64,000 nucleotides of DNA from Prochlorococcus sp. AG-409-N21 (GCA_003215415.1 QCKK01000003.1:1-64000), one strand, 5' to 3'. Counted from the first letter of the stretch, positions 1-10,015 are shown. Notes: a model not told the origin generated them from the letters alone. Numbers and translations: made by a program.

Positions 1-1
1 A

Positions 2-487
2 GTAGGAGTTTTATCTACTCCAGCGACAGCAGAATCAGGTGCATATACAAAAATAATTAATTCCTCTAGGCCAGGAACTTTAATAATTGAACAGTCTTGT
101 CCTGCTTTCGTACCAATGATTGAAGCTGGCCATTGCAATACTGATGGATTTAGAGAAATTGCGTTGGAATATTTGTCTCCTCTCTTAGAGGAAGGAGTTC
201 AAGCAATTATTCTTGGATGTACCCATTATCCTCTTATAGAACCTTTACTTAGACAATTAGTGCCAGAAACGGTTCGATTAATTGACCCGGCTTTAGGACT
301 TGCTAATCAATTGGATTCACATCTTGGTCAGCCTCAGTTAGTTAGAAAAACCTCGAATATCTTTGGTGGCACGAGAATTTGTGTTACTTCTGATCCTGAT
401 GGTTTTGCTACTAGATCAACTTCTTGGCTTGGTGTGCGTCCAGAAGTTGAAGTGATTTCACTCCAACCAAAGACGTGTTTCTCCTAG
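2..487 (+). CDS. murI: Glutamate racemase, C-terminal part (cut by window edge)
   Basis: This is the C-terminal portion of a glutamate racemase, which makes D-glutamate for peptidoglycan in the cytoplasm. The reading frame is open from the left edge of the window, so the true start lies outside. A segment near the edge reads GVLSTPATAESGAY, the substrate-loop region of the family. Further on, GCTHYPLI carries the second catalytic cysteine, followed by a typical IDPA segment. The stop is at 485-487. The next gene starts about 20 bases later on the same strand, so the two may be cotranscribed. Family assignment is secure from the motifs. Confidence 0.93.
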   Translation, partial: VGVLSTPATAESGAYTKIINSSRPGTLIIEQSCPAFVPMIEAGHCNTDGFREIALEYLSPLLEEGVQAIILGCTHYPLIEPLLRQLVPETVRLIDPALGLANQLDSHLGQPQLVRKTSNIFGGTRICVTSDPDGFATRSTSWLGVRPEVEVISLQPKTCFS

Positions 488-509
488 GATTATTACAACG
501 AGGGTTTTG

Positions 510-1481
510 ATGGCCACAGTCACTGAGTTGCTGCAGCCTGTAGAGCTGGATCTTGAGACTCTGCTCAATGATTTGCGTGCGCTTATTGGTGCAGGTCATC
601 CAATTCTTCAGGCTGCGGCAGAACATCTTTTTAGTGCAGGTGGCAAAAGACTGCGACCTGGAATTGTCCTTCTTTTGTCAAGGGCTCTCTCGCCAGATGG
701 AGAATTATCTTCCAAACATAAAAGGTTGGCAGAAATAACAGAGATGATTCATACAGCTTCTCTTGTGCACGATGATGTTGTTGATGAAGCCGCTACGCGA
801 AGGGGCGTGAAGACTGTTCATAGCAGATTTAATTATCGAGTCGCAGTACTTGCAGGTGATTTTCTTTTCGCACAAGCAAGCTGGCACTTGGCGAATCTTG
901 ACAACCTTGATGTTGTAAAGCTACTTAGTAGGGTGATTATGGATCTTGCTGATGGGGAGGTAAAACAGGGTCTTTATAGATATGACGCTGGTCAATCTTT
1001 TTCTAATTATTTGGAAAAAAGTTACTGTAAAACTGCCTCATTAATAGCTAATAGCTCTCAAGCTGCAGGTGTTTTGAGTAATCAGAGTCAAGAAAATTTG
1101 AAAGCTTTACATCATTTTGGCCGTCAACTTGGACTTGCCTTTCAAGTTGTTGATGACATACTCGATTTCACAGGTAGTGAACAACAATTAGGTAAGCCTG
1201 CTGCAAGTGATCTCGCTAGTGGATACCTTACTGCTCCTGCGCTTTTTGCTTTAGAGGAAAATCCAACATTTGCTGGATTGATAGAACGAGAATTCAGTGA
1301 AAAAGATGATTTAGAAAAAGCACTTAATCTTGTACGCAATTCAAATGCAATAAATAGATCAAGGGACCTGGCTGAAAAGTTCGCAAAAGAGGCAAGTGAG
1401 GCAATTAAATGGCTTCCAGATTCATCTTCTAGTAGAGCATTATTTGAATTGCCTGACTTTGTTTTGAGTCGATTATATTGA
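510..1481 (+). CDS. sds: Polyprenyl (solanesyl-type) diphosphate synthase
   Basis: This trans-prenyltransferase of about 323 residues elongates allylic diphosphates with isopentenyl diphosphate. In cyanobacteria the close family makes the side chain of plastoquinone. The first aspartate-rich motif is seen as LVHDDVVDEA and the second as VVDDILDF, with GGKRLRP near the N-terminus. An in-frame TTG at 507 directly precedes the ATG at 510; the ATG is the likelier start. The 3' end overlaps the end of the convergent HAD gene by 9 bases. Product chain length cannot be read from sequence, so the solanesyl assignment rests on the cyanobacterial family. Confidence 0.9.
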   Translation: MATVTELLQPVELDLETLLNDLRALIGAGHPILQAAAEHLFSAGGKRLRPGIVLLLSRALSPDGELSSKHKRLAEITEMIHTASLVHDDVVDEAATRRGVKTVHSRFNYRVAVLAGDFLFAQASWHLANLDNLDVVKLLSRVIMDLADGEVKQGLYRYDAGQSFSNYLEKSYCKTASLIANSSQAAGVLSNQSQENLKALHHFGRQLGLAFQVVDDILDFTGSEQQLGKPAASDLASGYLTAPALFALEENPTFAGLIEREFSEKDDLEKALNLVRNSNAINRSRDLAEKFAKEASEAIKWLPDSSSSRALFELPDFVLSRLY

Positions 1482-2153
1482 TTGATCCGCTTCTTTTAAA
1501 ATTTTTATAGCCTCTAAAACTACATTTAATTTGTTTATTCGAACAGGATTTGGCAAGGGAACTTTTAAGTCTAAATCTGTATACTTTTTGTCCTTTTCAA
1601 GTACCCATACTTGGCATTGTGCGGCTAGTGCTGATTTTGTACCTGCCAGAGAATCTTCTAGAGCCCAACAATTTTGAGGGCTTACCTTGAGACGTTTTGC
1701 CGCAGCGATAAAGGGATCTGGTGCTGGCTTCCCTAGTTTTAAAAATGGATCGTCTCCTAAAACTCTAGTTTTTATTAGATTTAGCCACTTATGAGGGGCA
1801 GTTTTGTATGCAACTGAATCTGAAGAACTACTTGTAACTAAAGCAATAGGAATTCTTTTGTTCGAACACCATTGAATAAGCTCTTGAGCACCTGGCATCG
1901 CTTTCGCCTGGCTTAGTAGGTTTTTTGCAATCGGCCTTTGAGCCGAAAGTAATTCTTTGGAATTCAAGGAACCTCCAATCCACTCTGCAATTTGGTCGGC
2001 ACATTCAATTCTTCTTCTTCCTCTTAACTTAATTAATTGCTCTTCGTTTAATCGTGCTCCTAAGGAAGCAGCAGCTTGTGACCATGCTTTCCCATGAAGG
2101 GGTTCTGAATCGATGAGGAGTCCATCGAGGTCGAATAAGCATGCTTCAGGCAT
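1473..2153 (-). CDS. HAD-superfamily hydrolase (beta-phosphoglucomutase/CbbY-like)
   Basis: This is a haloacid dehalogenase-superfamily phosphatase or phosphomutase. Motif I appears at the start of the chosen protein as FDLDGLLIDSE, the pattern of the CbbY/beta-phosphoglucomutase/phosphatase subgroup. A TSSSS segment gives motif II, and GKPAPDPF followed by ALEDSLAG gives motifs III and IV. The start is placed at the Met just before PEACLFDLDG (2153); the frame is open to 2198 but the extra 15 residues look unlike the family. The substrate is unknown. The 3' end overlaps the prenyl synthase gene. Confidence 0.85.
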   Translation of the reverse strand: MPEACLFDLDGLLIDSEPLHGKAWSQAAASLGARLNEEQLIKLRGRRRIECADQIAEWIGGSLNSKELLSAQRPIAKNLLSQAKAMPGAQELIQWCSNKRIPIALVTSSSSDSVAYKTAPHKWLNLIKTRVLGDDPFLKLGKPAPDPFIAAAKRLKVSPQNCWALEDSLAGTKSALAAQCQVWVLEKDKKYTDLDLKVPLPNPVRINKLNVVLEAIKILKEADQSI

Positions 2154-2260
2154 TTTGATCGAACCCGAAAGAAGAATTCTTTTTAACAAGCGTTTCACCT
2201 CACTGTTTACTCGACTAAGAAATAGCTTGAATGCCTTAATTGAATGGAAGCTTTTTTCTC

Positions 2261-4237
2261 ATGACTTCTGAACGTTCCAATACCATTCAATCTGTTTTGC
2301 AAGAGCAGAGAGTCTTTCCTCCTTCTACTGAACTTTCTAGTCAAGCAAGGATTGGGAGCTTGGAGGAATATCACAAATTATTTAACGAAGCAAAAACTAA
2401 TCCTGATGGATTTTGGGAGAAATTAGGTAGAGAGGAGCTTTTTTGGTTTGAGCCATTTCATAAAGTCCTTGATTGGTCGAATCCTCCTTTTGCTAGATGG
2501 TTTGAAGGTGGGAGGACAAATGTTTCTGCCAATTGTCTTGATCGGCATTTGGATGGAGCCAGAGCAGACAAAGTGGCGCTCATTTGGGAGGGCGAGCCAG
2601 GAGATGTAAGAAGATTTACATACATGGAGCTTCATATTGAAGTTTGTAAGGCTGCAAACGCTTTAAAAGCACTTGGAATTGGGAAGGGCGATCTGGTTGC
2701 GCTTTATATGCCAATGATCCCAGAGGCTGCGATAGCAATGTTGGCTTGTGCGCGAATAGGTGCTCCTCACTCAGTAGTTTTTGGTGGCTTTTCAGCTGAT
2801 GCTTTGAGAGATCGCCTTATAGATGGCCAGGCCAAAGCGGTAATAACTGCTGATGGAGGCTTTAGGAAAGATAAATCTGTTCCACTAAAACCTGCAGTTG
2901 ATGCTGCATTGGCAGGCGGCTCTTGTCCAAATGTCCAAAGTGTTCTTGTCGTAAAAAGAACAAAGGATGAGATTCAGATGAAAGACGGTTTAGATCATTG
3001 GTGGCATGAACTTGTAGAACCTCAATCTTCTGATTGCCCTCCGGAGAAGATGGATAGTGAAGATCGTTTATTTGTGCTTTATACATCTGGTTCTACTGGA
3101 AAACCGAAGGGAGTAGTTCATACAACAGCTGGTTATAACTTATGGGCACATATGACTTTTAAATGGATCTTTGATATTCGTGATACTGATGTTTACTGGT
3201 GTACTGCAGATGTGGGTTGGATAACTGGGCATAGTTACATCATTTATGGACCTCTTTCAAATGGTGCAACAACTGTTATGTACGAAGGTGCTCCTCGTCC
3301 TTCAAATCCAGGGGCATTTTGGGAGTTAATCCAAAAGCATCGAATAACAATCTTTTATACCGCCCCTACAGCGATTAGGGCTTTTATGAAGAACGGAAGA
3401 TCAACGCCTGATCAATTTGATATGAGTAGTCTTAGGTTGTTAGGAACGGTTGGGGAGCCAATTAATCCAGAGGCTTGGATTTGGTATAGGGATGTAATTG
3501 GTGGAAGTCGATGCCCGATAGTAGATACCTGGTGGCAAACAGAAACTGGTGGAGTAATGATTAGTCCTTTGCCAGGCGCTACTCCTACTAAGCCTGGTTC
3601 TGCAACTCTTCCTTTGCCAGGGATTCAGGCTGATGTTGTTGACTCTTTTGGGGAGTCAGTTGGCAAAGATGAAGGAGGTTATTTGGTAATTAGGGAACCC
3701 TGGCCCGGGATGATGAGAACTGTCCATGGAGATTCCAACCGATTTCGAGAGAGTTATTGGGAATACATGCGCCCTAAAGATGGGAGTTTTATTTACTTTG
3801 CTGGTGACGGAGCACGTTGTGACTCCGATGGTTATTTCTGGGTAATGGGTCGAGTTGATGACGTAATAAACGTCTCGGGGCATCGACTGGGAACTATGGA
3901 AATCGAGTCGGCATTAGTCAGCCACCCTGCTGTCTCTGAGGCGGCAGTGGTTGGAAGAGAAGATGAATTAAAGGGTGAGGCAATAGTTGCTTTTGTGACT
4001 TTGGAGCAAGGTAGAGAAACTTCTGAGGAACTCCTTCGAGAACTTCGATCACATGTTGCAATTGAAATTGGTCCAATTGCAAGACCTGAAGAAATTCGCT
4101 TTAGTGATGCTTTGCCTAAAACTCGTAGTGGAAAAATAATGAGGCGAATTCTCAGAGCATTGGCTTCTGGTCAGGAGGTTACTGGTGATACAAGCACATT
4201 AGAAGATCGATCGGTTCTTGATAAACTCAGGGGATGA
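2261..4237 (+). CDS. acs: Acetyl-CoA synthetase (AMP-forming)
   Basis: This enzyme of about 658 residues activates acetate with ATP to acetyl-AMP and then acetyl-CoA. The adenylate-forming signature [11 protein letters not shown] is present in the middle of the protein. WWQTETGG, the acetate-site and adenylate motif, and the C-terminal lysine motif RSGKIMRR are also intact. Length and motif order match bacterial Acs. The start is set at ATG 2261; an in-frame TTG at 2240 would add seven residues. The C-terminal lysine is the acetylation site in known Acs enzymes, so post-translational control is possible. The last 11 bases overlap the convergent DUF1350 gene. Confidence 0.96.
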   Translation: MTSERSNTIQSVLQEQRVFPPSTELSSQARIGSLEEYHKLFNEAKTNPDGFWEKLGREELFWFEPFHKVLDWSNPPFARWFEGGRTNVSANCLDRHLDGARADKVALIWEGEPGDVRRFTYMELHIEVCKAANALKALGIGKGDLVALYMPMIPEAAIAMLACARIGAPHSVVFGGFSADALRDRLIDGQAKAVITADGGFRKDKSVPLKPAVDAALAGGSCPNVQSVLVVKRTKDEIQMKDGLDHWWHELVEPQSSDCPPEKMDSEDRLFVLYTSGSTGKPKGVVHTTAGYNLWAHMTFKWIFDIRDTDVYWCTADVGWITGHSYIIYGPLSNGATTVMYEGAPRPSNPGAFWELIQKHRITIFYTAPTAIRAFMKNGRSTPDQFDMSSLRLLGTVGEPINPEAWIWYRDVIGGSRCPIVDTWWQTETGGVMISPLPGATPTKPGSATLPLPGIQADVVDSFGESVGKDEGGYLVIREPWPGMMRTVHGDSNRFRESYWEYMRPKDGSFIYFAGDGARCDSDGYFWVMGRVDDVINVSGHRLGTMEIESALVSHPAVSEAAVVGREDELKGEAIVAFVTLEQGRETSEELLRELRSHVAIEIGPIARPEEIRFSDALPKTRSGKIMRRILRALASGQEVTGDTSTLEDRSVLDKLRG

Positions 4238-4961
4238 ATGACCAACTATGAATCTCTTCAATAAGATCTTCTAGATTCTTATAAATTGAAGGGCTGTTTC
4301 GATATCCTCCACCTACAAGGCTTTTCCTTATTCCTGCACTTGCTGGGGTTAAATGATTTCCATTCATATAAATGAATTTAGATGCATCCTTATCACGACC
4401 CTTCAAACATGTAAGGAGACTTTTGCTTTGGTCAAGATAATCATCCTTAAAACAAATCAGAAGGTTATTTGGTTGTAAGTAGAATTTACTTATTAGTTTC
4501 ATTGTTTCAATTGGACTTGGGCTGAACTCAGAATGAAACCCTAATTTTGGAGCTAGTTTCTTTAGCATTGGGATAGATCTGCTTGCTTCAAAATTATTAA
4601 ATGCAAGTGAAATCAATCCTTTTGAATTTCTTCCACCATCTGGTGCTAAAAGGTGTAGCTTGCAGCCAAGACTATGACCTAATCTTATTGAGACTAGTTT
4701 TTTCCCAATCCTTTTCTCTAAGAATTTTTTACATCTTCTAAGATCTTTCCAGGCATGATTCGCTTGAGATTGATGGTCGAATCCTGGAAAGTACCCCCAA
4801 GTATGTATTGCCAACCCCTTGTTTGAAAGACCTTCTAAAAGTTGGCGATAACTTATTTGAGGATTCGAGGCTAGATAACTACCTCCGATCATTTCAATGA
4901 GAGCACTTGGCTTGGATGGCCAGAGACACCAACTACTTTCTATTTGCCTCCATTTTGTCAT
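4227..4961 (-). CDS. DUF1350 family alpha/beta-hydrolase-like protein
   Basis: This 244-residue protein matches the cyanobacterial/plastid DUF1350 family by overall pattern. It starts with a Trp-rich strand, and a nucleophile-elbow-like GHSLGCKLH sits near residue 116. The Gly-x-Ser-x-Gly geometry suggests an alpha/beta-hydrolase fold; the reaction is unknown. Its ATG overlaps the stop of the upstream peroxiredoxin gene as ATGA, so translation is probably coupled. Its 3' end overlaps acs in convergent orientation. Confidence 0.8.
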   Translation of the reverse strand: MTKWRQIESSWCLWPSKPSALIEMIGGSYLASNPQISYRQLLEGLSNKGLAIHTWGYFPGFDHQSQANHAWKDLRRCKKFLEKRIGKKLVSIRLGHSLGCKLHLLAPDGGRNSKGLISLAFNNFEASRSIPMLKKLAPKLGFHSEFSPSPIETMKLISKFYLQPNNLLICFKDDYLDQSKSLLTCLKGRDKDASKFIYMNGNHLTPASAGIRKSLVGGGYRNSPSIYKNLEDLIEEIHSWSFIP

Positions 4962-5419
4962 TTTATAGAGTTAAGTTCTTTGATGAACTTACTTGCTTCT
5001 CTAACATGCGCAGCCCCATCTAGAAGATTATTAAATACCTGGTAAATATTACCTTCCTTATTAATAATGAATGTCGTTCTATTAGGAATAACTCCCAGTA
5101 TATTAGAAACCTTGAATAACTTCCTTAATGAATTATCCTGATCAGAAAGTAAAGGGAATGGAAGCTTGTAGCGTTCCGAAAATAATTTGTGACTTGACTC
5201 ACTATCACTGCTTACTCCCCAAATCTCTGCATCTAATTTTGTAAAATCTGCATAATTATCTCTAAAGCTACAAGCTTCTATTGTGCATCCAGGTGTGTCA
5301 TCTTTAGGGTAGAAAAAAAGAACTAAAATTTTTCCAATTACATCTTTATTTTTACGAGTAATACCACTTTGGTCTTTTAGAGCAAAATCGGGAGCTTTCT
5401 CACCTGCTTTGAGAGGCAT
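4958..5419 (-). CDS. bcp: Thioredoxin-dependent peroxiredoxin (BCP/PrxQ type)
   Basis: This peroxiredoxin of about 153 residues reduces hydroperoxides using thioredoxin. The peroxidatic cysteine is in PKDDTPGCTIEACSFRD; the second cysteine five residues later (C-TIEA-C) is the resolving cysteine of the PrxQ/BCP type. The N-terminus MPLKAGEKAPDFALKD matches the family start, so ATG 5419 is chosen although the frame is open to 5518. The gene is divergent from the exonuclease gene and overlaps the downstream DUF1350 gene by four bases (ATGA), suggesting an operon. Confidence 0.92.
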   Translation of the reverse strand: MPLKAGEKAPDFALKDQSGITRKNKDVIGKILVLFFYPKDDTPGCTIEACSFRDNYADFTKLDAEIWGVSSDSESSHKLFSERYKLPFPLLSDQDNSLRKLFKVSNILGVIPNRTTFIINKEGNIYQVFNNLLDGAAHVREASKFIKELNSIK

Positions 5420-5465
5420 AAATTTATTAGATCTACTACATACCATAAATAGATTTGCTTGATTA

Positions 5466-6338
5466 TTGCGCGAGAATGATGCAGATCGGCAATGTCTCGC
5501 AACTGTGGGGTTAGACAAAGAGCAAAAATCTAATGAGGAACAGCTTGACCTGTATGACTATTTAAAGGATTCTGCAAAGAGCCAATTGCCATTTAGTGAT
5601 ATGTCAACGTCAGGAGTGAAGCAAATAAACTGCTCAATAGAACAAATAACTTTAGAAAATTGTCTGATCCTTGATACAGAGACAACTGGATTGGATCCTG
5701 AAAATGGTAATTGCATCGAGGTTGGATCAATCCTCTTTAATATTACGAACAGATCAATATTGGCTCAACAGTCTTTCTTGCTACCTGTTTTGGTCAATGA
5801 AGCAGAAGCAATAAATCATATTCCCGCAGTTGTAAGCCAACTCCCTCAGCCTTGGCAGGAAGGCTTGGGTTATTTCAAATCACTTGTTGATTCGTCTGAT
5901 CTAATAGTCGCTCATAACGCTATCTTCGATAAACAATGGTTTGGCATTGGCCAACTTCCATTTATTGACAAGCCTTGGGTTTGCACAATGGAAGACATCT
6001 CATGGCCTTCTGAGCTTCAGCTTCGAAATAGACCTTCAGTGAGGGATCTTGCTTTGGCGCATGGAGTTCCCGTATGGGCTGCACATAGGGCACTTACTGA
6101 TTGCATTTACATCGCAGAAGTATTTCAGCGATGCACTGATTTGGAAATCTTGCTGAAGCAAGGACTAGAGCCACGCAGGTTGATGCGCGCAGAAGTTTCT
6201 TATGAGCAGAGGCATTTAGCCAAGCAGGCAGGATTTCGTTGGAATGAGCCCATAAAGGGAGCTTGGACTCGACGTCTTAGCCAGAGAGAAATGAGAGATT
6301 TGGAGTTTTCAGTGGTCCCAGTTGATTTCTCTAATTAG
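5466..6338 (+). CDS. DEDD-family 3'-5' exonuclease (DnaQ/ExoX-like)
   Basis: This is an RNase T/DnaQ-like exonuclease. ExoI-type motif LDTETTGLDPE is followed by HNAIFDK and HRALTDC, giving the DEDD catalytic residues. A C-terminal segment, AGFRWNEPIKGAWTRRLS, resembles the short tail domain found after some ExoX-like exonucleases. The start is uncertain: TTG 5466 is the longest, GTG 5505 is possible, and the first ATG is at 5601, just before the catalytic domain. Roughly 70 residues precede motif I. It could act in repair or RNA trimming; nothing here distinguishes these roles. Confidence 0.82.
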   Translation: MRENDADRQCLATVGLDKEQKSNEEQLDLYDYLKDSAKSQLPFSDMSTSGVKQINCSIEQITLENCLILDTETTGLDPENGNCIEVGSILFNITNRSILAQQSFLLPVLVNEAEAINHIPAVVSQLPQPWQEGLGYFKSLVDSSDLIVAHNAIFDKQWFGIGQLPFIDKPWVCTMEDISWPSELQLRNRPSVRDLALAHGVPVWAAHRALTDCIYIAEVFQRCTDLEILLKQGLEPRRLMRAEVSYEQRHLAKQAGFRWNEPIKGAWTRRLSQREMRDLEFSVVPVDFSN

Positions 6339-6356
6339 CAATACTGTCCTAAAGAA

Positions 6357-6430
6357 TCGGAGCGGCGGGATTTGAACCCACGACCCCCACTACCCCAAAG
6401 TGGTGCGCTACCAAGCTGCGCTACGCCCCG
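6357..6430 (-). tRNA. tRNA-Pro (anticodon TGG)
   Basis: The minus strand folds as a 74-base tRNA. The acceptor stem CGGGGCG pairs with CGCTCCG with one G-U pair. The anticodon loop reads CTTTGGGGT with anticodon TGG, and the T arm contains GGTTCAAATCC. The discriminator base is A at 6357. CCA is not encoded. It lies just after the convergent exonuclease gene. Confidence 0.97.
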
Positions 6431-6460
6431 TAAAAAGAAGCTATCACAAGCCATTGCCAG

Positions 6461-6796
6461 TTATATTTTCTGCTTCCATTTTCTTCTCATTGACCTTGAC
6501 AATCTCCTTGTAAGGGTTTCTCGGCTATCAGCTGAATAGCCAAGAATATTTAAATTTCTGGCTAATTCTCTAAGTTCATTTATACGCATGGCAGAGATTT
6601 GAAATTCAGTTTCGCTTTCCCATTCAATTGCTTTTATTGAAATTTTCTTGGTGGAATTTATTTGTCCGGCACTTAAAGATAATTCAGCAATCAACTCTGG
6701 AATAACAACAATTATAATTGCTATTATTGCATAAATCTCAACCATGCCACGAGAAAATAAACGCAAGTCACGTCTTCTTTTGTTTTTCAAATTCAT
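6461..6796 (-). CDS. Small membrane protein with C-terminal SAP-like segment
   Basis: This protein has up to 111 residues. One hydrophobic span (AIIAIIIVVIPELIAEL) lies near the N-terminus, after a basic stretch. The C-terminal third reads MRINELRELARNLNILGY and continues to a Leu-Thr-Arg-Arg segment, resembling a SAP or Rho-N-type helical hairpin. An alternative start is the Met just before the membrane span (6745). No function is known to me. It sits between the tRNA-Pro gene and another small membrane gene on the same strand. Confidence 0.7.
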   Translation of the reverse strand: MNLKNKRRRDLRLFSRGMVEIYAIIAIIIVVIPELIAELSLSAGQINSTKKISIKAIEWESETEFQISAMRINELRELARNLNILGYSADSRETLTRRLSRSMRRKWKQKI

Positions 6797-6812
6797 TTGA
6801 ACTTCTTTCCTT

Positions 6813-6983
6813 CTATAATTTTATGCCCATTGAACTAGATTGCTCCAATGGTGTATCACGCCATTGTATAGAATCATTTTGTTCTTGCACTTTTGGCTTA
6901 AGAGAAAAGACTAGGCTGAATACTATTACAATAGCTAATACTACCAATAAAACGACAGCTCTGTCAGGCAATTGAGAGTTCAT
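6813..6983 (-). CDS. Single-span small membrane protein (56 aa)
   Basis: Hand translation from ATG 6983 gives 56 residues ending at TAG 6813-6815. The N-terminus reads MNSQLPDRAVVLLVV and leads into a membrane span, followed by a short polar tail with QWRDTPLEQ. It ends 16 bases before the next minus-strand gene, so the two are probably cotranscribed. Orientation, spacing and the membrane-span-plus-tail design argue for a real gene. Function is unknown. The opposite-strand ORF over this stretch looks like a shadow. Confidence 0.6.
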   Translation of the reverse strand: MNSQLPDRAVVLLVVLAIVIVFSLVFSLKPKVQEQNDSIQWRDTPLEQSSSMGIKL

Positions 6984-7098
6984 GCTATGTATGTACTAAG
7001 ATACTATTCATTCTATTAGCAAATATGGGATTATCAATAATAGTAGTATAGGTATTTCTGTTCAAGCTTCTTTGGTTTAATATTTTAACTGACTATAT

Positions 7099-7818
7099 TT
7101 ACAACTTAGTTATCTGTTTGTTGTTACCACGGAGTATGCAGTGCCGAATCTTCCAGTCATAATTGTCCCATACACTATTGTCCAGCTTATAATTATTTCC
7201 AGGAAAGTCATTTAACAGAACCTGAGTTGGCATTGCAGAGCAATATGGTCTGCTTCCAGGCTTTGCTAAATATTGTTGATGATAACTTTCGGCATAGTAG
7301 AAATTTTCTCCAGATTTGATTTCGGTTGTTATTGTTCCAAACCCTTTGGAATTCAAAAGCTGTTGATACCTATCTCTGCTTTTTATGCAAAGATCAATAT
7401 CTTTTAGTTTTGGTGTATAAATCGCAGATCTATATTGACTTCCTTGATCGTTGCCTTGGCGATTGCCTTGAGTTGGATCATGGCATTCCCAAAAAAGTTT
7501 CAGAAGATCACTTAAGTCAATAATTCTTTTATCCCAAACTACTTTGACGACTTCTGCGTGACCTGTAAGTCCAGAGCAAACTTGTTGATAGCTAGGGTTA
7601 TTTGTTTGTCCACCTGCATAGCCAACTGCGGTAGTTATTACACCTGGAAGTTTCCAGAACCCTTTTTCTGCTCCCCAAAAACAGCCACATCCAAAAAATA
7701 TTTCACCATATTCTTTCTCTAGAGGTATTCCTAATTGTGTTCCAAGAACTGCATGAATACCACTAGCAGAATCGATTTTTTTATCTGTTGTCATTGATGT
7801 TAACCATTTAAACAACAT
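7099..7818 (-). CDS. msrA: Peptide methionine sulfoxide reductase A
   Basis: This enzyme reduces methionine S-sulfoxide in proteins. The active-site motif GCFWG is present with the catalytic cysteine at about residue 46, and GYAGG, HAEVVKV, DPTQGNRQGNDQGSQYRS and YYAE..HQQYL follow in order. The 239-residue length includes an N-terminal extension of about 35 residues before the catalytic domain. A second Met at residue 9 (7794) is an alternative start. A C-terminal extension after the AMPTQ segment is rich in aromatic and charged residues and contains one cysteine. Confidence 0.94.
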   Translation of the reverse strand: MLFKWLTSMTTDKKIDSASGIHAVLGTQLGIPLEKEYGEIFFGCGCFWGAEKGFWKLPGVITTAVGYAGGQTNNPSYQQVCSGLTGHAEVVKVVWDKRIIDLSDLLKLFWECHDPTQGNRQGNDQGSQYRSAIYTPKLKDIDLCIKSRDRYQQLLNSKGFGTITTEIKSGENFYYAESYHQQYLAKPGSRPYCSAMPTQVLLNDFPGNNYKLDNSVWDNYDWKIRHCILRGNNKQITKL

Positions 7819-7842
7819 AAGAAATTTGAAGCTCTAATAAAG

Positions 7843-8094
7843 TTATTCGATTTGCTCAGGTTCTAGTTGAATGTGATTAAGGAGGGTTGTTACAAAAGCA
7901 AAAAGAAGAAAAGGAAGGCTTAAAACTAGTATCAATCCAACTCCTACTAATGCGAAAACTGGCCTTGAAGAGCCCATTAGCCCTAGGCCAGCAGCCAAGC
8001 TGACAAACACAACTGCCATCCAGGCGAGTACTTGTCCGTAGATGTCACCAAAAGTGAGATTGCAACGAACAGTAAAAGGTGTGCCGTTAATCAT
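7843..8094 (-). CDS. Conserved two-span small membrane protein
   Basis: This 83-residue protein has a polar N-terminus (MINGTPFTVRCNLTFGDI), two hydrophobic spans at about residues 20-42 and 46-70, and an acidic C-terminus. It looks like a cyanobacterial conserved hypothetical membrane protein, but I cannot name a family. It lies 24 bases upstream of msrA on the same strand and about 100 bases downstream of the ABC exporter. Confidence 0.72.
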   Translation of the reverse strand: MINGTPFTVRCNLTFGDIYGQVLAWMAVVFVSLAAGLGLMGSSRPVFALVGVGLILVLSLPFLLFAFVTTLLNHIQLEPEQIE

Positions 8095-8194
8095 GTTGAA
8101 ACTATCGCTTATTAAATACAGCTTGCTCCAATAATCACTTATGTCTTGAGATTGTGCTCAAGCCTTTACAGATAGCCAACGTTGGAAGCTTCAA

Positions 8195-9946
8195 TCACAG
8201 AATCGAATCCATCTTTTCAGTAGCTTTTTCTCTTTCCCACATGCGACGGTATGTGCCTTCTACTTGAATTAGTTGGTTGTGATGACCTTGTTGTATTAGT
8301 CGACCATTCTCTAAAACCAGTATTCGATCACAAGCCGCAGCAGCTGAAAGTTGATGACTAATTAAAATTATTGTTCTGCCTTTTGACCTTCTGATCTCTG
8401 AAATTATTTGAGATGCAGTTTCGTTATCTACGCTAGCTAGCGCGTCATCGAGAACAAGAATAGGAGAAGTTACTAAAATTGCTCTTCCTAGAGCAGTTCG
8501 CTGTCTTTGCCCTCCGCTGAGAGTTATTCCTCTTTCTCCAACTAATGTTTGGAATCCATCAGGAAAACCCCGAATATCTTCTATTAACCTTGCTTGAATA
8601 GCTGAATCTTCAACCCGTTTCAATGAAGCATTAGGTTCTCCATAACGAAGATTATTAGCTAGACTTGTTGTAAATAAATAGCCTTCTTGTGGCACTACAG
8701 CAACATTTTTACGCAAATCTTCTAGTAAAAGATTATTAACATCATATCCATCCAAAAATAATTGCTTGGCTGGTACTTCTACCATTCTTGCAATTGCACG
8801 TGCAAGAGTAGTTTTCCCACACCCAACAGGCCCTACAATAGCCACTAATTCTCCCGGATTAATAGTAAAATTAAGATTATCCAGAACATTATGTTTGGCA
8901 CCTTCATATTTAATTGTTAACTCCCGTGCTTCAACTCTTCCATTAATTGGCTCATTTAGGATAGTGGGGCTATTGGTATTGTGTATACGTGGAAGACGCT
9001 GTAGAAGTTCTTCTATCCTCTCAAGACTTACTTGCCCAACTTGAAATGTATTTAGTGTAAATCCAAGCAATGCAGTTGGAAAAACTAGTCGTTCAACATA
9101 AAGGATTAGAGCTACAAGTCCTCCTATGCTAAGAGCTCCTTTCTCAAGTTGACCACTACCTAAAGCAATAAGAAGAAGTAATGAGACCGAAGATATACCC
9201 TGAAGAAGAGGGAAAAGAGTGCTAGCAGTCCGTGCTACATCTATAGCCGAATCTCTATACTTTTTATTTCTAGCTTTAAAAGCATTTTGCTCGGAACTTT
9301 CTTGCCCATAAATTTTAATAGCACTAATTCCAGAAAGATCTTCTTGAATTAGTTCACTTAGCTTCGATAAGGCTTTTTGTTGATTCTTTCTCTGCCTTAC
9401 CATTCTTCCCCCAAACAAACTTACCGTTCCTAGCATTAATGGATATAAAGCTATTGCTGCTAGGCTTAGCCATGGATCTATGCCAAACATTGCTGGCAAT
9501 GTGAATCCATAAGCTAGCAATGTATTAGTTAAACTTAAGATTGTGAAACCAAGTAGTCTGCGAATATTTTCGACATCACTTGTAGCCCGGCTAATAACTT
9601 CCCCGCTACCAATTTCTTGAACCCAGCTAGGCTCTTGCGTGAGCATATGATCGAATAATCGCTGGCGAAGTTCGACTTCGACTTGTCTTCCAACACCAAA
9701 CACCAGCTGTCTGGATAAAAGTCTTGCTAGACCCATTATCGTTGCGAGAAGGATTATCCAAATAGCTTGAGTTAGTACTTCTGATATCTCAAAACTTTCT
9801 TGAAGATTATCTATTACTTCTCTAACTTCTAGAGGAATTATTACACTAAAGATGTTCACTACTACAAGCGATCCTGCTCCCATTAATACCGTTCTACGGT
9901 GAGGCCTTAGGTATCGTGCAATTAAATCAAGACGTAATGAGGCCAT
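8195..9946 (-). CDS. ABC exporter half-transporter (fused membrane and ATPase domains)
   Basis: This 583-residue protein has the MsbA/MdlB layout: six membrane helices in the first 300 residues, then a nucleotide-binding domain. Walker A appears as GPVGCGKTT, the Q loop as VVPQEG, the ABC signature as LSGGQRQR, and Walker B as ILVLDDALASVD. A single half-transporter gene implies a homodimer or a partner elsewhere. The substrate may be a lipid, peptide or drug-like molecule; sequence alone does not decide. It starts about 70 bases from the divergent DUF3288 gene. Confidence 0.9.
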   Translation of the reverse strand: MASLRLDLIARYLRPHRRTVLMGAGSLVVVNIFSVIIPLEVREVIDNLQESFEISEVLTQAIWIILLATIMGLARLLSRQLVFGVGRQVEVELRQRLFDHMLTQEPSWVQEIGSGEVISRATSDVENIRRLLGFTILSLTNTLLAYGFTLPAMFGIDPWLSLAAIALYPLMLGTVSLFGGRMVRQRKNQQKALSKLSELIQEDLSGISAIKIYGQESSEQNAFKARNKKYRDSAIDVARTASTLFPLLQGISSVSLLLLIALGSGQLEKGALSIGGLVALILYVERLVFPTALLGFTLNTFQVGQVSLERIEELLQRLPRIHNTNSPTILNEPINGRVEARELTIKYEGAKHNVLDNLNFTINPGELVAIVGPVGCGKTTLARAIARMVEVPAKQLFLDGYDVNNLLLEDLRKNVAVVPQEGYLFTTSLANNLRYGEPNASLKRVEDSAIQARLIEDIRGFPDGFQTLVGERGITLSGGQRQRTALGRAILVTSPILVLDDALASVDNETASQIISEIRRSKGRTIILISHQLSAAAACDRILVLENGRLIQQGHHNQLIQVEGTYRRMWEREKATEKMDSIL

Positions 9947-10015
9947 ACCTTTTGTATGAAGGAACGATGCTAAAGGACGAAGATTTGAAAAAATAGAGAA
10001 AACTTACTTCTGTTA

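Noticed and set aside
6718-6975. Plus-strand ORF over the two small minus-strand membrane genes
   Set aside because: The minus-strand readings have membrane spans and good starts; the plus-strand reading lacks any feature and is a shadow.
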